Part shown: positions 61,836-64,000 of the stretch, piece by piece
Layout: the number at the start of each line of letters is the position of its first letter
How positions within the stretch are numbered: position 1 is the stretch's first letter
Source: JACQFZ01 sp036381895
GTDB lineage: Bacteria > Pseudomonadota > Gammaproteobacteria > Acidiferrobacterales > Sulfurifustaceae
Direction: 5' to 3'
DNA: 64,000 nt
NCBI GenBank assembly: GCA_036381895.1
Contig: DASVBY010000081.1
Location: forward strand, 62,001-126,000
Notes under the pieces: model-generated
Databases searched by the model: none
What the model was told of the DNA's origin: nothing
What the model saw: the letters and a program-made list of their open reading frames with translations, nothing else
Program-made: the position numbers and the translations under genes

Positions 61836-62807
61836 ATGCGCCCGCTGCGAATACTCACCTGGCACGTCCACGGGAGCTATCTCTACTACTTGAGTCAGGC
61901 GGCCGTCGAGCTGTACCTGCTGTCGAAGCCCGACCGGCCGCCGGGGTACACGGGCCGCTACGGCCACTTCCCCTGGGGCTCGAACGTGCACGACATGCCG
62001 GTGAGTGCGCTGCCCGGCGAGCAGTTCGACGCCGTGCTGTTTCAGTCGCGCCGCCACTACCTCGAGGACCGGCACGAAATCCTGACGCCGGCGCAGCGCC
62101 GCCTGCCGCAGGTCTATCTCGAGCACGATCCGCCGCGCGAATCGCCGTTCGACGAGCGGCACCCGGTCGACGACGCGAACGTGCTGCTCGTGCACGTGAC
62201 GCACTTCAACCGGCTGATGTGGAACAGCGGGCGCACGCCGACGTGCGTGATCCCGCACGGCGTCGTGGTGCCGGACGCCGTACGCTATTGCGGCACGCTC
62301 GAGCGCGGAGTCGTCGTGGTCAACCATCTCGCGCGCCGCGGCCGGCGGCTGGGTCACGACGTGTACCTCGACATGCGCCGCGAGGTGCCGCTCGATCTCG
62401 TCGGCATGGGCGCGGAGGAGGCGGCGGGCGGGCTCGGCGAGGTGCAGCACCGCCGGCTGCCCGAATTCGTCGCGCGCTACCGCTTCTTCTTCAACCCGAT
62501 CCGCTACACGAGCCTCGGCCTCGCGGTATGCGAAGCCATGATGATCGGGATGCCGATCGTAGGCCTCGCCACCACGGAAATGGCGACGACGATAGAGAAC
62601 GGCGTCTCGGGCTATGTGAGCAACGATCCCGGGCGGCTGCGCGACGCGATGCGGCTGCTGCTGCGCGACCCCGAGGCGGCGCGCCGGCTCGGCGAAGGCG
62701 CACGCGAGGTGGCGCGCGAGCGGTTCAATATCGGGCGCTTCGCGCGCGACTGGGAGCGCGCGTTCGCGCGCGTGCGCGGCCGCCCGCAGCCGGCCTGCCG
62801 GGCGTAA
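61836..62807 (+). CDS. Glycosyltransferase, GT4-like
   Basis: A 323-aa GT-B-fold protein. ILTWHVHGSYLYYLSQAAVE begins the acceptor domain. The donor domain contains FFFNPIRYTSLGLAVCEAMM with the conserved Glu, followed by TTIENGVSGYVSNDPGRL. It is shorter than the usual GT4 (about 370 aa), with a reduced linker. Donor and acceptor are unknown. Its start follows the preceding GT9 stop by 10 bp. Confidence 0.85.
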   Translation: MRPLRILTWHVHGSYLYYLSQAAVELYLLSKPDRPPGYTGRYGHFPWGSNVHDMPVSALPGEQFDAVLFQSRRHYLEDRHEILTPAQRRLPQVYLEHDPPRESPFDERHPVDDANVLLVHVTHFNRLMWNSGRTPTCVIPHGVVVPDAVRYCGTLERGVVVVNHLARRGRRLGHDVYLDMRREVPLDLVGMGAEEAAGGLGEVQHRRLPEFVARYRFFFNPIRYTSLGLAVCEAMMIGMPIVGLATTEMATTIENGVSGYVSNDPGRLRDAMRLLLRDPEAARRLGEGAREVARERFNIGRFARDWERAFARVRGRPQPACRA

Positions 62808-62973
62808 ACCCGCGCGGAGACCATTCCTTTCCGCGTGTACCGGCGCAGCGATCGTTCGCGGGCGAGAACCGCGCGAGCACGCGCGCAGCGATGTGCAACG
62901 CGGAAAACCCGGTATTGCTCGCGTCGCCGCGGCGATGATAGTTAACGTTGTACGCGCCGATCGTGCCCGCTTC

Positions 62974-63735
62974 ATGCTGCGCCTGCTGAGCCTCAACCTG
63001 AACTACCGCGTTGCCAAGCACGGCACCTGGGCGGAGCGGTGCGCGCGCATCGTCGAGACCGTCGAGCGCCACGGCGTCGACGTCATGGCGCTGCAGGCGG
63101 TGGAAGGGGAGGGCCGATGGAACCAGGCGCAGGAGCTCGCCGAGCGGCTCGACTTCGGTCACGTGGCGTTCGTCGCGGCGACGCAGGATCGCGGCGTGCG
63201 GCGCGGCTCGGCGTTCATCTCGCGCTTCCCGCTCGACGACGTCGCAGTGTGCGAGCTCACGCGCTGCGGTGCGCACCCGGATCCCGACCGCCGGCTGGTG
63301 CTGCGCGCGCGGGTGCGGGCGAACGGATCGAGCACCGACATCTACAACGCGCACTTCTCGTGGGTGGCGCCGCAGGCGGTCGAGAACGCGCGCGAAACGC
63401 TCGCGTTCCGGGGCGACCGGCCGGGGCTGCTGCTCGGTGACCTCAACAGCGCCCCGGACAGCGCGGCGCTCGGCATCCTGCGCGCGGGCGGGTGGATCGA
63501 CGCATGGGCGGCGCTGCGCGGCGCCGAACCCGGATACACCTTCGAGGCGGACCGGCCGGCGCAGCGCATCGACTACGTGCTCGCGACCGAAGACGCGCGG
63601 CCGCGCGTGCACGCGCTCGAGTGCGTAGGGGCACCGCCCGGCGCGCCGGTGCGCTTGTCCGACCATCTGGCGCTGCTGGTTACGCTCGACGACGGCGCGC
63701 CGTCGGTTCGGCAGGAGAACGAAAGCGCCTGCTGA
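62974..63735 (+). CDS. Endonuclease/exonuclease/phosphatase-fold protein, active-site Glu altered
   Basis: A 253-aa protein of the EEP superfamily. LRLLSLNLNYRV, IYNAHFSWVAPQAVENAR, LLLGDLNSAPDSAALG and the closing LSDHLALLVTL are all present. The motif that normally reads LQE, supplying the metal-binding Glu, is LQAVE here (Ala42; Glu44 nearby). Activity may therefore be altered or lost. Substrates in the family range from nucleic acids to phospholipids. The start at 62974 fits the domain; ATGs at 62935 and 62893 are in frame without a ribosome site. Confidence 0.82.
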   Translation: MLRLLSLNLNYRVAKHGTWAERCARIVETVERHGVDVMALQAVEGEGRWNQAQELAERLDFGHVAFVAATQDRGVRRGSAFISRFPLDDVAVCELTRCGAHPDPDRRLVLRARVRANGSSTDIYNAHFSWVAPQAVENARETLAFRGDRPGLLLGDLNSAPDSAALGILRAGGWIDAWAALRGAEPGYTFEADRPAQRIDYVLATEDARPRVHALECVGAPPGAPVRLSDHLALLVTLDDGAPSVRQENESAC

Positions 63736-63816
63736 GGCGGCACAGGGACGTGCCGCAGGACGCCGGGCGGCGAAACGTCCGGCGCCCGAAACGAGCCGCG
63801 GCCGGCGCGGTTCGTT

Positions 63817-63852
63817 CGTTGAAAGAGTCCACGGACTCGGACTCTTTCAACG
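63817..63852. repeat. Long inverted repeat between the EEP gene and treZ
   Basis: CGTTGAAAGAGTCC (63817-63830) and GGACTCTTTCAACG (63839-63852) are exact reverse complements, 8-nt loop, a 14-bp perfect stem that is markedly AT-richer than the surroundings. No T-run follows, so it may be a bidirectional hairpin, an operator or a dispersed repeat unit rather than a canonical terminator. Confidence 0.6.
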
Positions 63853-63908
63853 CCTCTTGCAGTGATGGAACGGTGGAGGCGGCGAGCCGCGCGCGGACGG
63901 AGCAGCGC

Positions 63909-64000
63909 ATGGAAGGCAGGGCGAAGCGGCGGCTGCCCGTCGGCGCCGAAACGACGCGTGCCGGCGTGGACTTTCGCGTATGGGCACCGCGGCATCGGAA
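63909..64000 (+). CDS. treZ: Malto-oligosyltrehalose trehalohydrolase (N-terminus only)
   Basis: The last 92 bases encode MEGRAKRRLPVGAETTRAG and then VDFRVWAPRHR, cut by the window edge. The RRLPVGAE...GVDFRVWAP pattern is the conserved N-terminal beta domain of TreZ, which releases trehalose from malto-oligosyltrehalose. With only 30 residues the call rests on this motif alone; a glycogen-debranching or branching relative is possible. An in-frame GTG at 63873 is an alternative start. Confidence 0.65.
   Translation, partial: MEGRAKRRLPVGAETTRAGVDFRVWAPRHR

Noticed and set aside
47754..63735. The glycan cluster as a standard LPS core (waa) locus
   Set aside because: No Kdo transferase, lipid A gene, O-antigen ligase or gmhA/hldD is present, and carbamoyltransferase plus radical SAM are not typical core-locus members. 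It remains an alternative until other core genes are located.

Overview
The window is a high-GC (roughly 65-70 %) proteobacterial chromosome segment, coding almost throughout. The best lineage clues are an E. coli-type SpeD, a cysM / PolB-like exonuclease / rlmD / L,D-transpeptidase / nagZ block, and uvrC-pgsA followed by tRNA-Gly, tRNA-Cys and tRNA-Leu. These point to a gamma- or betaproteobacterium. The species is not identifiable from the sequence alone, and there is no phage, IS element or CRISPR array.

Region 1 (1-14.7 kb, minus strand) is a merged leucine/valine catabolic cluster. From upstream to downstream it encodes thiolase, isobutyryl-CoA dehydrogenase, enoyl-CoA hydratase, 3-hydroxyisobutyryl-CoA hydrolase, isovaleryl-CoA dehydrogenase, a DsbA-like isomerase, both methylcrotonyl-CoA carboxylase subunits, methylglutaconyl-CoA hydratase, HMG-CoA lyase, methylmalonate-semialdehyde dehydrogenase and 3-hydroxyisobutyrate dehydrogenase (cut by the left edge).

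Region 2 (15-27 kb) holds a decayed acyltransferase, a metallo-beta-lactamase-fold hydrolase, a PaaG-like hydratase/isomerase and a Crp/Fnr-type regulator. The regulator is divergent from a Liv-type ABC uptake operon that carries two acyl-CoA ligase genes. Two palindromes of the form TTGTCG-N5/6-CGACAA, one at the regulator/transporter junction and one before the hydrolase, suggest a small regulon.

Region 3 (27-32 kb) is a carbohydrate operon: transaldolase, a beta-phosphoglucomutase/GH65 phosphorylase fusion and a tandem universal stress protein. Region 4 (32-42 kb) is housekeeping: cysM, exonuclease, rlmD, ldt, nagZ, speD with a terminator, family-5 UDG, uvrC and pgsA.

Region 5 (41.8-47.7 kb) is the tRNA array. 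The usual Gly-Cys-Leu order is interrupted between Cys and Leu by lower-GC DNA with a cysteine-pair protein, a wrecked merT-like gene and a 15-bp copy of the tRNA-Cys 3' end. A membrane protein, a methyltransferase, malonyl-CoA synthetase and a broken MFS transporter follow.

Region 6 (47.7-63.7 kb) is two divergent arms encoding heptose activation (hldE, gmhB-like), four GT9 heptosyltransferase-like enzymes, three GT2 and two GT4 glycosyltransferases, a NodU/CmcH carbamoyltransferase, a radical SAM protein, an SDR and an exonuclease/endonuclease/phosphatase-fold protein. It looks like an uncharacterised pathway for a heptose-containing, possibly carbamoylated glycan and is the best candidate for an undescribed system. 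The window ends in the first codons of a treZ-like gene.
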